Below, piece after piece: positions 26,384 to 35,855 of a stretch of 64,000 nucleotides of DNA; the first letter of the stretch is position 1, and each line of letters begins with the position of its first letter. The notes beneath the pieces are model-generated. The model searched no databases, was not told where the DNA came from, and saw only the letters and a program-made list of their open reading frames with translations. The position numbers and the translations under genes are program-made. Origin of the DNA: Ramlibacter sp. (GTDB taxonomy: Bacteria; Pseudomonadota; Gammaproteobacteria; Burkholderiales; Burkholderiaceae_C); contig JAUYOG010000019.1 of NCBI GenBank assembly GCA_030695945.1, positions 62,001 to 126,000 of the forward strand, given 5' to 3'.

Positions 26384-27753
26384 GCGATGCTCCGGGCCAG
26401 TGCGAGCCGGCGCGGTGCGCCGGGCAGCCGCAGCGGCGTGAGGGCGGCGCCCGCGGTAGGCACGGTGCCGAGAATCGGCAGGCGGGTGACCATGGCCAAA
26501 TCCTCGACCGAGCGCACGCGGCGGTTGCCCAGCTCGAGCAGCAGGGCGCCGATCAGCGCCAGCAGCAGGCCACCCATGCCGGCGACCATCATGGTCTGCA
26601 TGCCCGAGAGGCCCGTCTTTTCCGTGGGTTCGATCGCGGACGAAATCCGCACCATGTTCGTCTGGTTGGCCAGGCTTTGCAGGCGCGCCTGGGCCGCGCT
26701 GGCGCTCACGGTTTCGTACGCCTTCTGCGCCGAATCCACCTCGCGCTGCAGCACGCTCAGCTGGCCGCGCTGCTTCGTCATCGCCAGGACCTTGGTCTTC
26801 TGGGCCTCGATGGCCTTCTCCAGCTCCTGCTCGCGGCTCTTGCTCGAGCGGAACGCGCCTTGGGCGGCGTCGCCCACGCGGGAGCTCTCCGAGGACATGC
26901 GGGACCGCAGCGCGCTGAGCTGCGCATTGAGCGCCTGCATCACCGGGTGCGCGGAGCCCATCGTGGCGGAGTTCTCGGAGACCTTCGCCTCCAGCCGCGC
27001 GACGTCCTGGCGCAGGTTGTTCACCAGCGGGCTCGCGTTGTCGGCGCCGCCGGCACCGGCGCTGCTGGCGCTGCGGTTGCGCATCGCCGTGAGCTGCGCG
27101 GCCAGGTCGTTCAGGCGCGCCGTCTCATAGTCGCCCCGCTCGTCGGCCGAGACGATGCCCGACTGCTCCTGGAACGTGGACAGCTTGCTCTGCGCGGTCT
27201 CCAGCCGGTCGCGCGATGCCTTGACCTGGTCGTCGAACCATTCGGCATAGCGCTTGGCGGGATTGGTCTTGATCTCCAGGCTGACGTCGAGGTAGGCCTG
27301 CGCGAAGGCATTGGCCACGCGCGCCGCCTCCGACGGGGTGCTACCCGTCCAGGAGATGTTGACGATGTTGCTTTCGCGGGCGGGTTTCACGTCCAGCTTC
27401 TTCTGGATCTCCCGGGCCATCCAGGCCTGCGGCGCGCTCTTCCTGGCTGCGGGCTCCTTCAGGCTCTTCACCGGCTCCTCGCCGGCCGGCAGCATCTGCA
27501 GCACGCGCTCGGCGACGCGGTCGCTCTTCACGATGTCGATCTGCGTCGCCATGTAGCTCGGCGCGACCATGCCCTGCAGCGCCGTGCCGCCCACCGGGTC
27601 GGTCTTGACGTCGACCAGCACGGGCGCGCTCGCCTTGTAGCTGGCCGGCCGCACGAGGACCCATGCCAGTGCCAGCGCAAGCGTCACCAGCAGGATCAGG
27701 CCTGCCGCCGCACGTCGCGCCCGCAGGATCGAGAATAACTGGTGCAAGCTCAT
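26380..27753 (-). CDS. epsF: EpsF chain-length determinant (Wzz/PCP-2a-like)
   Basis: A 457-aa inner-membrane protein. The first membrane helix is residues about 16-36, the second about 395-415. The long periplasmic part between them is coiled coil (SRDRLETAQSKLSTFQEQSG, then EQELEKAIEAQKTKVL). It sets polymer length and couples the Wzy polymerase to the outer-membrane exporter. It overlaps epsG by 4 nt and follows epsE by 14 bases. Confidence 0.92.
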   Translation of the reverse strand: MSLHQLFSILRARRAAAGLILLVTLALALAWVLVRPASYKASAPVLVDVKTDPVGGTALQGMVAPSYMATQIDIVKSDRVAERVLQMLPAGEEPVKSLKEPAARKSAPQAWMAREIQKKLDVKPARESNIVNISWTGSTPSEAARVANAFAQAYLDVSLEIKTNPAKRYAEWFDDQVKASRDRLETAQSKLSTFQEQSGIVSADERGDYETARLNDLAAQLTAMRNRSASSAGAGGADNASPLVNNLRQDVARLEAKVSENSATMGSAHPVMQALNAQLSALRSRMSSESSRVGDAAQGAFRSSKSREQELEKAIEAQKTKVLAMTKQRGQLSVLQREVDSAQKAYETVSASAAQARLQSLANQTNMVRISSAIEPTEKTGLSGMQTMMVAGMGGLLLALIGALLLELGNRRVRSVEDLAMVTRLPILGTVPTAGAALTPLRLPGAPRRLALARSIA

Positions 27754-27767
27754 CGCCCGGCCCCTCT

Positions 27768-28577
27768 TTAGAACAGGCTTTCGCGCACGAACAGCACGTC
27801 GCCCGGTTTCACGGAATCGTTCATGCGCGGCTCAAGCTGCACCACCGCGCCATCGGGGTTGGTGCGCGTGAGGCGCAGGCCCCGCATCGTGCCGCGCGGG
27901 GTCGGGCCGCCGCTGGCGGCCAGCGCCTGCATCACGGTCATGCCCCGCTCCACGCGGTACGGGCCGGGCTTTTGCGCCTCGCCGTACACGTAATAAGTGG
28001 GGGCCTTGTTCACATAGACCGTGTCGCCCGACATCACGACGATGTCGTCGCCGCGCTGGCCGGCCATGAGCGTGGCGGTGTCCACTTCCTTGCGGAAGGG
28101 CTTGCCGTCGCGCATGCCCGTCACCACCACCGTCTCGTCGCCCTCCCGGGTGACGCCGCCGGCGGCGGCGAGCACCTCGGACAGGCGCATGTTGAAGGTC
28201 TCCAGCGGGATGCGGCCGGGCTTGCCGACCTGGCCGACCACGGAGACCTGGTTGCCGCGGATCTGCACGACATTGATGTTGACCTGCGGCTGCTTGAGGA
28301 TGTTCCCCTTCTGCAGTGCGCTGGCGATCCGCTTCTCGGCATCGGGGATGGTCATCCCGCCCACGTTCACGCTGCCCACCAGCGGGTAGCTGATGGCGCC
28401 GCTTTCGGACACGCGGGCTTCCATCGTGAGGTCCGGGTTCTGGTAGACCTGGACCTTGATGGTGTCACCGGCCGCGAGCTTGTAGTCGCCGTTGGCCTTG
28501 GCTTGCACCTGGGCGCCCGCGACGGTCGCCGAGGCGGCCAGCGCGATGGACAACATGAATCTAGGCAGCTTGGACAT
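27768..28577 (-). CDS. epsE: EpsE polysaccharide export protein (Wza-like)
   Basis: A 269-aa exporter with a signal peptide (about residues 1-23), a Poly_export domain (GDYKLAAGDTIKVQVYQNPD) and SLBB repeats. No Cys follows the signal peptide, so unlike classical Wza it is not a lipoprotein; EpsL may supply the outer-membrane barrel. AGGGAGAT-type ribosome site before ATG 28577. It lies between epsL (39 bases) and epsF (14 bases). Confidence 0.93.
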   Translation of the reverse strand: MSKLPRFMLSIALAASATVAGAQVQAKANGDYKLAAGDTIKVQVYQNPDLTMEARVSESGAISYPLVGSVNVGGMTIPDAEKRIASALQKGNILKQPQVNINVVQIRGNQVSVVGQVGKPGRIPLETFNMRLSEVLAAAGGVTREGDETVVVTGMRDGKPFRKEVDTATLMAGQRGDDIVVMSGDTVYVNKAPTYYVYGEAQKPGPYRVERGMTVMQALAASGGPTPRGTMRGLRLTRTNPDGAVVQLEPRMNDSVKPGDVLFVRESLF

Positions 28578-28616
28578 AGGACATCTCCCTTGGGTTGATG
28601 GTGAATCTCCGCGGCG

Positions 28617-29789
28617 TCAGAACTTCGCCTTGACCGCGATGGCAAAAATCGATGCGGTGTAGCTGGACGAAGGCAGCGACGTGTCCAGCTTCTCGCGGCG
28701 GATCGACGAGGAGACCGTGAGGTTGCGGCGCGCCTCCCAGTCGACGCCGGCGGATACGTATTCGATGACGTCGCGCCGCCCCTGGTCGGGCGTGGCCACG
28801 GGCACATCGCGCCACCGGCGCACGCTGCGGTCGTAACGGAGGTTGAAACCCGTCTTCGCGGTGGCCTGCCAGAGCGGCTGCAGGTAGATGCGGTCGGCCT
28901 CCACGTGGCCGCCGGTGAACAGGCCCGACGCGACGAGGTCGTGCGAATAACCGGCGACCAGGCGCGTCTTGCCCGTGATCTCCCAGTTGACGGTGGCCCC
29001 GCCGACGACGCCGCTGAAGTCCATCTGCGGGGCGGTGTCGTGCTCGCGCTCGAGGTGGCCGATGCGGGCCTCGACGGCGGTCTTGCCGGTGAGGGGCCAC
29101 TTCAGCACCACGTCGCTTTCCGTTTCGCGGAAGTCGCCGGTCGGCGCGCCGGGGGTCGGGTCGGTGTACTCGCCGTCGCCGCGGCGCAGGCGCGCGGTGA
29201 GGCTGGTGCCCGAGGCGAGCTCATAGCCGACGCCGACGCGGGCGCTGCGCACCTTGGGGCTGGCGTCCCAGCTGCGCGGCTCGGTGCTCTCGCTTTGCGT
29301 CCGTTGCACGCCGCCCAGCAGGCGCCAGGGGCCCATTTCGTAGACGCCCTCGAGCAGCTCGGTGCGCTCCGTGCGGCGCCCGACACGATTGCCGAAAGTG
29401 ATGCTGTCGGTCGTTACTTCGCGGGTCTGGCGCCGGTCGGCGCTGGCCACGCCGTGGAAGCGGGGCGTGATGCTCCAGTCCCATGCCAGCGCGTAGTTGA
29501 TGGTGTTGTAGTTGAGGGAGTCCAGGTCCTGGTAGCGATAGGTCGTGGCCTCGATATCGGCGCGCAGCCGCTGCAGGCCGATGCGCTTGTCGGCGGCCAG
29601 GCCGACCGAGAGGATGCCGACCTGGTCGGTCGTCCCCCCGTTCGGCGCGCGCTCGACGTTCGTGTCGTGCTCGACGCCGGCCGACGCGCGCAACTGGAAG
29701 ACATCGGTGGGCTCGGCACCGAAGGCGGCCTGGCCCGCGCACAAGGCGCCAAGGGCAAGCAGGGGGCGGATGGGCAAGTTCTTCAACAC
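28617..29789 (-). CDS. epsL: EpsL outer-membrane beta-barrel for polysaccharide secretion
   Basis: A 390-aa protein with a signal peptide and alternating beta-strand pattern to a terminal Phe (AIAVKAKF), as in outer-membrane barrels. It matches the EpsL family found with XrtB-type eps genes. I choose GTG 29789 because GAGGAA lies 4 bases upstream and it starts the signal peptide cleanly (MLKNLPIRPLLALGALCAG); an upstream ATG at 29816 has no such site. First gene after epsB, with a 138-base gap (29790-29927) that could hold its own promoter. Confidence 0.88.
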   Translation of the reverse strand: MLKNLPIRPLLALGALCAGQAAFGAEPTDVFQLRASAGVEHDTNVERAPNGGTTDQVGILSVGLAADKRIGLQRLRADIEATTYRYQDLDSLNYNTINYALAWDWSITPRFHGVASADRRQTREVTTDSITFGNRVGRRTERTELLEGVYEMGPWRLLGGVQRTQSESTEPRSWDASPKVRSARVGVGYELASGTSLTARLRRGDGEYTDPTPGAPTGDFRETESDVVLKWPLTGKTAVEARIGHLEREHDTAPQMDFSGVVGGATVNWEITGKTRLVAGYSHDLVASGLFTGGHVEADRIYLQPLWQATAKTGFNLRYDRSVRRWRDVPVATPDQGRRDVIEYVSAGVDWEARRNLTVSSSIRREKLDTSLPSSSYTASIFAIAVKAKF

Positions 29790-29927
29790 AGGTTCCTCGG
29801 ACTTATTGGTAGACATCCCGTTCGCCGGGACATGCGCCCAGGGCCGCGGTGAGCAACGAGGCCTGGGAGGGATGGTGGCCCACCGTGGGCTCACCTCGCA
29901 ATGGCTCGATAGCACTATAAGTCCTGA

Positions 29928-31349
29928 TCAATAGGCGCGGCTGTCCTGGAACACCAGGCGCACCGTCTTGAAGATGATGAACAGGTCCAGGCGCAGCGAC
30001 CAGTTGCGCAGGTAGTCCAGGTCGTACCGGATCCGCCCTTCCATTTTTTCCAGGGAGTCGGTCTCCCCCCTGAAACCGTTGACCTGCGCCCAGCCGGTGA
30101 TGCCGGGCCGCACCTTGTGCCGCACCATGTAGCTCTTGATGAGCTGGCGATATTGCTCGTTGTGCGCGACGGCATGCGGGCGCGGCCCGACGATGCTCAT
30201 GCGGCCCTGCAGCACGTTGACGAACTGCGGCAGCTCATCCAGGGAGGTCCGGCGCAGGAAGGCGCCCAGGCGCGTCACGCGCGAGTCGTCCTTGCGTGCC
30301 TGGACGATCGTGCCGCCGTCCTCCGTCACCGTCATCGACCGGAACTTGTAGACGACGATCTGCTCGCCGTCCAGGCCGTAGCGGCGCTGGCGGAAGATCA
30401 CCGGCCCCGGCGATCCGAGCTTCACGGCAATGCCGATCGCCAGCATGATGGGCGAGATCAGCACGAGGATGAGGGAGGCCAGCACGACGTCGCTGACCCG
30501 CTTGAGCACGCCCGCGGGGCCCCGAAACGGCGTCTCGCACACGGAGATGACGGGCAGGCCGCAGACGCTGTCAGTGCGTCCCTGGATCAGGTCGGTGACG
30601 AACATGTCGGGCACGAAGTACACCGACGCCGTCGTGTCCTTGAGCGCGTCCAGCAGTTCGCGGATGCGCGGCTGCGAGGCCATGGGCAGCGACAGGTAGA
30701 TGAGGTGGACGCGGTTTGCCTTCACGTAAGCCGCGATCTCCGAGATCCGGCCGAGCAGGCGGTGGCGCTCGTGGCCGTGCTGCCGCTCGGGTTCGCGATC
30801 GTCGAAGAAGCCCACCAGGTCGATCCCCGTGCCACCCGCGCCGGCCAGCCGGTCGGCCAGCGCGCAGCCCTGCTCGTTCATCCCGACCACCACCGCCCGC
30901 AGCGCCGGCCCTTGCAGCCGAACCAGGTGTGGCGCGGCCTTGCGCAGCGCCCAGTGCACTGCCAGCTGGCTCACGGGCGCGAACCACAGCCAGTTGGCGA
31001 CCACGGCGCTGTTGAAATCGGCGATGTAGCCGGTGGCGAAGCCCATGGCCAGCAACAGTCCCGCCGTCCAGAACCAGGCCAGCAGGATGCTCATGAAGAC
31101 GCGTTCGGGCGGCAGGCGCAGCAGCGAGCGGCCGGGGAATGCGAGCGCGAAGGCGACGACCGATGCCGTGAGCCAAAGCGCGGTGAGCTCACGCTCGAAA
31201 TGCCAGACCAGCAGCCACAGCGACAGCACGGTGACGAGCGGTTCGAGCACGGCCTCGAGCGCCAGCAGCAGGCGGTTGTGGCCGCCCAGGGCGGGAAACG
31301 AGGAGACCGCCGGCGCGGCCACGTGCATCGCCGGATCGGCCTCACGCAT
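29928..31349 (-). CDS. epsB: Undecaprenyl-phosphate glucose phosphotransferase (EpsB, WcaJ-type)
   Basis: A 473-aa polyprenol phosphate hexose-1-phosphate transferase. About four N-terminal helices (30-130) and a CoA-binding-like domain (150-260) precede the catalytic domain: KRVSDVVLASLILVLISP, FRQRRYGLDG, VYKFRSM and RRTSLDELPQF, then MSIVGPRPHA. It starts the repeat unit by placing a sugar phosphate on undecaprenyl phosphate. Its ATG overlaps the epsA stop by 8 nt. Confidence 0.93.
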   Translation of the reverse strand: MREADPAMHVAAPAVSSFPALGGHNRLLLALEAVLEPLVTVLSLWLLVWHFERELTALWLTASVVAFALAFPGRSLLRLPPERVFMSILLAWFWTAGLLLAMGFATGYIADFNSAVVANWLWFAPVSQLAVHWALRKAAPHLVRLQGPALRAVVVGMNEQGCALADRLAGAGGTGIDLVGFFDDREPERQHGHERHRLLGRISEIAAYVKANRVHLIYLSLPMASQPRIRELLDALKDTTASVYFVPDMFVTDLIQGRTDSVCGLPVISVCETPFRGPAGVLKRVSDVVLASLILVLISPIMLAIGIAVKLGSPGPVIFRQRRYGLDGEQIVVYKFRSMTVTEDGGTIVQARKDDSRVTRLGAFLRRTSLDELPQFVNVLQGRMSIVGPRPHAVAHNEQYRQLIKSYMVRHKVRPGITGWAQVNGFRGETDSLEKMEGRIRYDLDYLRNWSLRLDLFIIFKTVRLVFQDSRAY

Positions 31350-32145
31350 AGGCGTCCATCCGGGTCAGCTTGGCCACGGCCTGGGCGCGATTGGTCACGT
31401 CCAGCTTGCCGAAGATGCTCTTCATGTGGTTCTTCACCGTGAATTCGCTGATCGACAGGATGCAGCCGATCTCGGGATTGGTCTTGCCCAGGGCGACCCA
31501 GGTCATGATCTGCCGCTCGCGTTCGCTCAGTCCCGGCAGGTGCGCCACGTGCCTTTGCACCTGGCTGTTCATGCACGAAGCCTGCCGTTGCGGCGCCGGC
31601 GGCATCTGGCGCAGCGCTGTGTCGATGTAGGGCAGCAGCAGCTTGAGCGCCGTGGCCGCGCCCGCGGGCGGCGTGTCGCGCCCGGTCAGCGCGGCGAAGA
31701 TGCGTTCGCCGCTGCGCTTCGCGTCGCCGATGCCGTGCACGACGGCCGTGCGCATGCCGGCGATGGCCTGGCCGCGATCCCACTCCGGACCGCGCCGCGA
31801 CAGCAGTTCACCGAACGGCGCGACGTCGAGCTGGCAAGGCGCCTGCTGCGCCGCCACCCAGCAGTCGCGCAGGTAGCTCAGCAAGGGAGAAATGGTGCCG
31901 GGCGAGCAGTTGAAGGTGCGCAGGCCGGGCAGGCTGGAGACGATGTCGAAGCGCAGGTTGCCGGTGCGGAAGTCGCCCCAGCCGATCAGCATCACATCGT
32001 GCGCCAGCCATTTCTGCACATCCCCTTGCAGCCAGCGCCAGAGGTCCGCATGGGTGGCAAGGGATGCGCCCTGCCCGGCGATGCGCAGGAACTGGGCCGG
32101 ATCGCTGTCCGGCGGTGGAACGCTGGCGTTCATAGGTTGACTCAC
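31342..32145 (-). CDS. epsA: EpsA-type LuxR-family regulator of the eps genes
   Basis: A 267-aa regulator. The C-terminal 60 residues are a LuxR/GerE helix-turn-helix (LSERERQIMTWVALGKTNPE, then FTVKNHMKSIFGKL). The N-terminal 190 residues match EpsA proteins of XrtB-type eps clusters rather than a receiver or autoinducer domain. Its gene leads epsB by an 8-nt overlap, so it probably controls its own operon. MSQPMNAS at 32145 is the longest start; M5 is an alternative. Confidence 0.87.
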   Translation of the reverse strand: MSQPMNASVPPPDSDPAQFLRIAGQGASLATHADLWRWLQGDVQKWLAHDVMLIGWGDFRTGNLRFDIVSSLPGLRTFNCSPGTISPLLSYLRDCWVAAQQAPCQLDVAPFGELLSRRGPEWDRGQAIAGMRTAVVHGIGDAKRSGERIFAALTGRDTPPAGAATALKLLLPYIDTALRQMPPAPQRQASCMNSQVQRHVAHLPGLSERERQIMTWVALGKTNPEIGCILSISEFTVKNHMKSIFGKLDVTNRAQAVAKLTRMDAYA

Positions 32146-32300
32146 TGTGTTTCGCTGACGTTGTTGCCTGGAAGTCGATCCTAGGCAGCAACCTCACCGC
32201 GCTGTGTGCGGTGGCGAACATCCGCGCCCGTGCAAAGGCGCGCGGCATGAGTCTTTGTCCCGCGTCCGACGCGCGGGTCAGGCTATCGCCTACAAGATGG

Positions 32301-32390
32301 CTCCCCCCCGAAGCGCCTTCGGCGCCTCCCCCTCAAGGGGGCGCCACCAGCGGCCCGGCAAAGCCGGTTCCGCGGTGGCCCTGGAATGGG
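32301..32390. repeat. Comamonadaceae-type intergenic palindromic repeat
   Basis: A C-run, GCGCC-TTC-GGCGC hairpin and a second CCCCCT-CA-AGGGGG stem, followed by CCAGCGGCCCGG. The layout is that of an intergenic repeat common in Comamonadaceae genomes. It fills most of the 261-base gap between the GH8 stop (32407) and epsA start (32145), where it could end the GH8 transcript. Confidence 0.6.
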
Positions 32391-32406
32391 CATTTGCAGC
32401 TCTAGC

Positions 32407-33828
32407 TTACGGCTTCCACCAGTTGCCCGAGGCAACCAGCTTGCAGATGATCTGGATTTCGGAGTCGTAGTAGGACGTCTTGCGGTTGGCGTCGGTCCAG
32501 TCCCAGCTGGCATTGACCCAGCCCTGGTAGTTGGCATCGATCATGCCGCCCAGCATGCCAGGCGCGATGCTGGCGTAGGGGCCCCAGCCGTTCAGGTAGG
32601 GGCGGTAAAGGCGGTTCTGGCCGGTCGGATCGTTCAGGCTCCCGTCCAGGCGATAGCCGGTGGCCATTCTGGCCGGATCGTTCGCGCAGTCGGCGACCAT
32701 GAAGTTCATCATCTTCTGCAGCACCGACTTCCAGCGCCAGTCGCCCGAGAACACGTAGTCGGTGCCCCAGCGCCACGGGTTGCGGATGGCGTTCGCGTAG
32801 AGCCAGCCTTCGGTGTCGGTGAAGTCGCCGTAGCCGCCCGGCGAAGGGATCGGGTTGGTGTCGCAGTTGATGATGAAGTCCGGCATCAGCCCTACGTTGG
32901 CCGAGTAGACCGTCTGCATCCGGTCGATCAGCGAGTAGGCCTTGTCGATCGCCGTGGTGCTCCAGAAGGTGTCGCCCGTTGCTTCGGCAAAGGCGCGGAA
33001 GTGCCCGATCATCATGTCCGATGTGCGGCTGACGTGGATTTGCGGGCTGGAGTGGGTCTGGCCGTCCGGGCGCATGTTCACCGCCTTGAGCGCGGCGATC
33101 GTGTTGAGCGCCTCCTGCCGGTAGTTCCACGTGCCGGTGGAACCCCACTGGCGATCGGCCATCAGCAGCGCCAGCGCGATGTCCAGGTCGCCGTCCATCG
33201 CGTTCGCGCCCAGGTCCTGCGCGTCGCTGGAGGTGCCGTCCAGGTCCAGCCGCCAGTCCATCAGGTTGAGCGCGGTGGCGCCGTAGTACTGGGCCATGCC
33301 GCGCGCGGGCCGGGCCCGCACGGTGGTGAGCAGTCCGTCGAAGGTGGCCCGGGCCGTGCTGTCGTAGCCGGCCATCACCACCACGATCAGCATGGCGTAG
33401 CCCATGCCTTCGGAGACCGTGAGGTAGTTGTTGTCGAACCTGTCGGCCAGGCCGCCCGCGACGCCCGGGGTGGGGACGATTCGCGCGGCCTTCCATGCGT
33501 CGTAGTGGGCCGTGATGGAGGCATCGAGTTGCGCGTTGGTGTGATTGGACACCTTGACGCCGTAACCGTAGCTGACGTAACGCGCGCCGAACGGGTAGGC
33601 GATGCCGCCCGGAGCCGGTGCCGGAGCCGATGTGGGGGCCGGCGTAGGCGCGGGCGTCGGTGCGAGCGTCGGGACGGGTGTGGGCGCCAGCGTGGGCGCA
33701 GGCGTCGGGGCGGTCGTGGGCGCGGAAGTGGCAACGGGCTTGCCCTTGCGCAGCCGGGTGGCCGCGAAGCCGGCCCCGGCCAACATACCGACCAGACCGG
33801 CCGCCTTGGTGAAATCACGTCTTTGCAT
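32407..33828 (-). CDS. Glycoside hydrolase family 8 (endoglucanase-like), Tat-exported
   Basis: A 473-aa enzyme. [20 protein letters not shown] is a Tat-type signal (RRDFTK). Residues about 33-72 are an (APT/APTP) linker encoded by degenerate short DNA repeats. The GH8 domain follows: [15 protein letters not shown] has the general-acid Glu and [16 protein letters not shown] the characteristic Asp motif. It would cut beta-1,4-glucan-type chains outside the cell or in the periplasm. It lies beside the eps unit, so it may trim or release the exopolysaccharide. No bcs cellulose-synthase genes are in the window. Confidence 0.9.
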   Translation of the reverse strand: MQRRDFTKAAGLVGMLAGAGFAATRLRKGKPVATSAPTTAPTPAPTLAPTPVPTLAPTPAPTPAPTSAPAPAPGGIAYPFGARYVSYGYGVKVSNHTNAQLDASITAHYDAWKAARIVPTPGVAGGLADRFDNNYLTVSEGMGYAMLIVVVMAGYDSTARATFDGLLTTVRARPARGMAQYYGATALNLMDWRLDLDGTSSDAQDLGANAMDGDLDIALALLMADRQWGSTGTWNYRQEALNTIAALKAVNMRPDGQTHSSPQIHVSRTSDMMIGHFRAFAEATGDTFWSTTAIDKAYSLIDRMQTVYSANVGLMPDFIINCDTNPIPSPGGYGDFTDTEGWLYANAIRNPWRWGTDYVFSGDWRWKSVLQKMMNFMVADCANDPARMATGYRLDGSLNDPTGQNRLYRPYLNGWGPYASIAPGMLGGMIDANYQGWVNASWDWTDANRKTSYYDSEIQIICKLVASGNWWKP

Positions 33829-34403
33829 GGTGCCGCTACATCCAGGTGTAAGAATCCAAACGACAGGTCAGTCCGGGTGATCCCCAGGCACGGGCCTGCC
33901 ACTGATGAGTTGTGGGGTCGAAATCGCGGGTGGCTTGCTGCAGGCAGGCTTTTGCGGAACTCAACCTTGGGCGCGATCGTAGTAGGAGGGCGCCTACACG
34001 CCCAATAGGCATTTACCGACAGAACGTAAGCGAAGGACCGCAGTTTTCCGACTACTGATGAGCTACATGCTCGACAGTAAACCTCACGCAAAAGGGGCCC
34101 TGCAACGGGAAGCCACGGTGCAACCCGCGTCGGTGCTAGCTCAGCAGGTGCGCGGTTGTCGGCAACCACGGGTCGGATGGGCGTGACGAGACGGTGCCGA
34201 TCCGTGGAAATGCACGATGCAAAAGTTACTGCGCGATGCCAGCGGCTTATCTTATTTACGTTTCCTGCGTGAATACGTCACGCGCTTGGCGTGGCGCAGA
34301 AGCCGCGCTGTAGGACGTGGACGCAAATGCGTGCTGTCGAGTCCACGGGACCGCGGCCGGCAGACAGAATTTGGCGTTTCCAACAACTTTTCCCTCCACC
34401 GAA
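33829..34403. promoter_or_regulatory. 575-base divergent intergenic region with two inverted repeats
   Basis: The gap separates the two cellulase-type genes. It has GTAGG-N6-CCTAC at 33982-33997 and GCGTGA-ATACG-TCACGC at 34267-34283, plus a locally AT-rich run near 34245-34262. These may be operators for one or both genes. A TGTAGGAC octamer lies at 34309. No gene with support is seen, although frames can be drawn through it. Confidence 0.4.
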
Positions 34404-35480
34404 TTGAAGACTTCCACCCTCGCGGCCGTCCTGCTGGCTGCCGGCATCGCCGGCGCCGCGGCCCAGCCGGCCTCACCGCAGCGCCCCGCCACCCGCGCTA
34501 CCCAGAACTGCTCGGCGGTCACCCCCGAAACATGCAAAGTCGCCCACGCGTTGGGCCGCGGCGTGAACCTGGGCAACATGCTGGACGCCCCCCGCGAAGG
34601 CGACTGGGGCGTGAAGCTGGAACCCGCCTTCATCGACAAGGCCGCCTCGTCGTTCGCGACGGTGCGCCTGCCGGTGCGCTGGAGCAACCACGCGGCGCCT
34701 ACGGCGGATGCCACGATCGACGAAGCCTTTGCGAAGCGCGTCGACCAGGCCATCGACGCGCTGCTGGCCAAGAACGTGTACGTCATCCTCAACATGCACC
34801 ACTACACGCAGATCCATGGCGACTCGCAGCATCCGAATGAATTCGCCGTGGATCCGGCCGTGCTCGAGACGCGGCTCGTGAACATCTGGCGGCAGATCGC
34901 CACACGTTACCGGGACCGCTCGCCCAAGCTGCTGTTCGAGTTGCTCAACGAGCCGCACGGGCGGCTCAATGGCGAACCCTGGAACCTGCTGTCGGCAAGG
35001 ACGCTGGCCGTGGTGCGCGAGAGCAACCCGACCCGGATCGTCCTGATCGGGCCCGGCGAATGGAACGCGATCCCCGAGCTGCCCAGGCTGCGCATGCCCA
35101 AGGACCGCAACCTCATCGCCTCCATCCACAATTACGACCCGTTCCCCTTCACGCACCAGGGCGCCGAATGGCTGCCCAAGCCCTTCCCCACCGGCGTGAA
35201 GTGCTGCGACGATGGACAGCGCAAGGTGATCGCCGACGTCCTCGAATCGGCGAAACGCTGGAACCAGTCCAGCGGCTACCCCCTGTACCTCGGCGAGTTC
35301 GGCACTTACGAAAAGGTCGACATGGCCTCGCGCGAAAGCTATGCGCGCACGGTGCGCGAGGAAGCCGAGCGCCGCGGCATCGGCTGGGCCTACTGGGAAC
35401 TTGCCTCGCCGTCTTTCGGCATGTACTCCCCGCAGTCGGGCAGCTGGCACGAGCCGCTCCGGCGGGCCCTGCTCGACTAG
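34404..35480 (+). CDS. Glycoside hydrolase family 5 (cellulase-like), secreted
   Basis: A 358-aa enzyme. I choose TTG 34404 because it opens a clean signal peptide (MKTSTLAAVLLAAGIAGAAA); the longer frame from 34317 begins with non-signal sequence. No clear Shine-Dalgarno is seen. The GH5 fold shows GVNLGNMLDAP, MHHYTQIHG, LLFELLNEPHG (acid/base Glu) and YLGEFGTYE (nucleophile Glu). It hydrolyses beta-glucan-type chains. Divergent from the GH8 gene, so the pair may act on the same polymer. Confidence 0.85.
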   Translation: MKTSTLAAVLLAAGIAGAAAQPASPQRPATRATQNCSAVTPETCKVAHALGRGVNLGNMLDAPREGDWGVKLEPAFIDKAASSFATVRLPVRWSNHAAPTADATIDEAFAKRVDQAIDALLAKNVYVILNMHHYTQIHGDSQHPNEFAVDPAVLETRLVNIWRQIATRYRDRSPKLLFELLNEPHGRLNGEPWNLLSARTLAVVRESNPTRIVLIGPGEWNAIPELPRLRMPKDRNLIASIHNYDPFPFTHQGAEWLPKPFPTGVKCCDDGQRKVIADVLESAKRWNQSSGYPLYLGEFGTYEKVDMASRESYARTVREEAERRGIGWAYWELASPSFGMYSPQSGSWHEPLRRALLD

Positions 35481-35594
35481 GCATTATTCGTGTAGGACGG
35501 GCCCCACTATGCGTCTTGTTACCGCTGATGAGGAGGGCCGGCGCGCAATATTCCCGATACGGGCAGCGTGCCCAGTGAAAGACAGGGGACCCCG

Positions 35595-35855
35595 ATGAAA
35601 GATGAACATGCGCCGAGCCTGGAGGCGCAATACGCGCAGGCACTGGAGCACGAGAGGGCTGCATTGCACGCATTGCAGGCATTGCGGCCCGGCTCCGACG
35701 GCAGTGCCCGGGCCTGGCAGGACTGGAGCGAAGCCATCCACCGCACCAACGAGGCCTGGCGCGAGCTGAGCAGACACACGCTCGGACAGCACCCCCACCT
35801 GGCGCCCGCTACGGCGCGTGTTTTTGCTCGAGGTGCCGTCGCACTGTCTCGATGA
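35595..35855 (+). CDS. Hypothetical small protein, 86 aa
   Basis: MKDEHAPSLEAQYAQALEHE and on: a charged helical protein with a Trp-rich middle (ARAWQDWSEAIHRTNEAWREL). GGGGA about 5 bases before ATG 35595 is a fair ribosome site. Its last 47 bases overlap the end of the convergent hydrolase gene, and the final 15 residues may be accidental. A TGTAGGAC octamer lies about 100 bases upstream. Family unknown. Confidence 0.45.
   Translation: MKDEHAPSLEAQYAQALEHERAALHALQALRPGSDGSARAWQDWSEAIHRTNEAWRELSRHTLGQHPHLAPATARVFARGAVALSR

Noticed and set aside
25820..27130. Plus-strand frames of 353-433 codons opposite epsF and epsG
   Set aside because: Antisense shadows of two well-supported genes joined by a 4-nt overlap.
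29816..29915. Upstream ATG starts for epsL
   Set aside because: They lack a ribosome site and would put non-signal sequence before the signal peptide; the GTG at 29789 has GAGGAA at the right distance.
33600..33740. Run of short GC-rich repeats that might suggest a repeat array
   Set aside because: It encodes the Ala/Pro/Thr linker of the GH8 protein; the repetition follows from the amino-acid repeat, with no spacers.
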